Assembly (NCBI RefSeq): GCF_030463535.1
Contig: NC_132881.1
Span: forward strand, 41,963,473 to 42,027,472
Reading direction: 5' to 3'
Length of the DNA stretch: 64,000 nt
Source: Salminus brasiliensis
Taxonomy: Eukaryota > Chordata > Actinopteri > Characiformes > Bryconidae
The position numbers were made by a program, and so were the translations under genes. Under the pieces are notes generated by a model. It was not told where the DNA came from. It did no database searches and worked only from the letters and a program-made list of their open reading frames with translations. Below are positions 62,996 through 64,000 of the stretch, piece by piece. Every line of letters starts with the position of its first letter. The stretch's first letter is position 1.

Positions 62996-63612
62996 TGTAC
63001 ACATTTAAAAATAAAAGTGCTACAAATGGTTATTTAAGTGATGCCATAGAAGAGACACTTTTGATTCCCTAAAGAACCATTTTTGCCCTACGGATGTGTG
63101 AAGAACCTTCTAAAGACACAAAAATGATTTATCAATTTAAACAAATTTATTTGTATAGCGGTTTTTACACTGGCATTGCAACAAAGCAGCTTTACAGAAT
63201 GAGGAATCAGTAAAAGGACAAGGAATTAACAAGACATAACAACCTAAGACCCCCAGTGAGCAGCCAAAGGCAACAGTGGCAAGGAAAAACTCCCTCAGAG
63301 CTGGAGGAAGAAACCTTGGGATGTACAAGACTCACAAGGGGGACCAGACCCATCCTCCTCTGATCAGAACTATTTATTATTATTGATAAAAATTACCAAA
63401 CCACCACATAATATAGTATAACTTAATATAATCATAGTAGTGATGGTAAGAGTAATGAGAATAATGATAGTTCAGCTGTTTGCAAGTCTGTCTATATGCG
63501 TGTCCACACATCTCTATTACAAACATGGTTTGGAATTTATGGAATGAAAAGTGGTTCTGCTATGGCATCCTTTTGTAGCTCCTTTATTATTTAGAGTGTA
63601 ATACATTTGATT
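62996..63612. mobile_element. MITE (GGTTCTTC family) split by a nested repeat
   Basis: AAAATAAAAGTGCTACAAAT and GATGCCATAGAAGAGACAC at the left are answered by GTGGTTCTGCTATGGCATCC and CTCCTTTATTATTTAGAGTG at the right, in inverted form. The 63140-63370 repeat lies between the two ends. Confidence 0.65.
63140..63370 (+). repeat. Interspersed teleost repeat (CAAGGAAAAACTCCCT type)
   Basis: TTTATTTGTATAGCGGTTTT, CAAAGCAGCTTTACAGAA, GTGGCAAGGAAAAACTCCCT and GAAGAAACCTTGGGA are the standard words of a very common fish repeat. The minus-strand open frame across it is not a gene. Confidence 0.85.
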
Positions 63613-64000
63613 TATTTCCAATCACTTCACACATTTAAATCATGTGAATTCAAGGTGGGTGTTTTTATCAGTGTTAAAGTAAAATTAGCTTTAAAAATTA
63701 GATAAAAATACATTAAAAGGTACAAAAAAAATCAGGAAACAAAGCCTGTGATCAAAAATGAAAATTGTGATATTAAACATAAATTAATTACAAAATGTAA
63801 TTTACCTTGAAGACTTTAAAATGTTATGAGGAACTAAATGTAGCAGAAAAAAGAGGGACATCACAAATATATTAATAATTTAGATGGTTCAACTTTAAAA
63901 ATGTATAAGGCAGTAACAGACAATCAAGCTGGGTTTATTCAACTCAATAAAAACAAAAAAATAATTTTAGTAATTTAATTTAAGTATTGTTTACATCCTT
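63613..64000. other. AT-rich sequence at right edge (gpr78 intron 1)
   Basis: No exon of gpr78 is visible here. Exon 1 must lie further right. Confidence 0.5.

Noticed and set aside
63137..63328. 63-codon minus-strand frame
   Set aside because: It lies entirely within a common interspersed repeat.

Overview
This is vertebrate nuclear DNA, almost certainly from a teleost and probably an otophysan (the repeat mixture resembles characiforms; that lineage call is inference). The evidence is split genes with GT-AG introns, many dinucleotide microsatellites, several decayed Tc1-type transposons, abundant short inverted-repeat elements and tRNA-derived SINEs. There are no operons, CRISPR arrays or prokaryotic signals.

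Two protein genes can be reconstructed, both on the minus strand and head to tail in the right third of the window. The first is a complete carboxypeptidase Z gene (cpz, 42099-57534). Its 11 coding exons join in phase to 1950 bp (649 codons plus stop) and give a signal peptide, a ten-cysteine frizzled-type domain, an M14 N/E-type metallocarboxypeptidase domain and a transthyretin-like domain with a basic/aromatic tail. The second is the 3' part of an orphan class A GPCR, gpr78 (exons at 62503-62616 and 59665-59902). Its first exon lies beyond the right edge. GPR78 next to CPZ matches the human 4p16.1 order GPR78-CPZ-HMX1, so the left 42 kb corresponds to the CPZ-HMX1 interval. In mammals that interval carries distal HMX1 enhancers active in the ear and lateral face.

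The left 42 kb holds no gene I can support. It alternates between repeats and repeat-poor, moderately GC-rich blocks that look like candidate conserved non-coding elements (about 2.3, 8.8-10.3, 13.6-14.4, 17.4, 28.2, 29.5-30.1, 30.8, 33-34 and 34.2-34.9 kb). Conservation cannot be tested from one sequence, so these are only candidates. Two show internal duplication: a ~105 bp module at 4.85 and 9.9 kb, and a ~190-230 bp module at 33.0 and 33.8 kb. A perfect DR1 nuclear-receptor site lies at 2395-2407. A 99-bp open exon-like block ending in a consensus splice donor sits at 27427-27525 without a visible partner.

Mobile DNA includes at least seven Tc1/mariner relics from several lineages. It also includes seven copies of a MITE with CACTATATG ends, four copies of another MITE family with TTAACCC ends, a large fold-back element in cpz intron 5, several tRNA-derived SINEs, and a 51-bp minisatellite of about 16 units in cpz intron 2 that is open on both strands. 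I found no convincing new biological system. The items most worth testing are the duplicated non-coding modules, the fold-back element and the candidate HMX1-side regulatory blocks.
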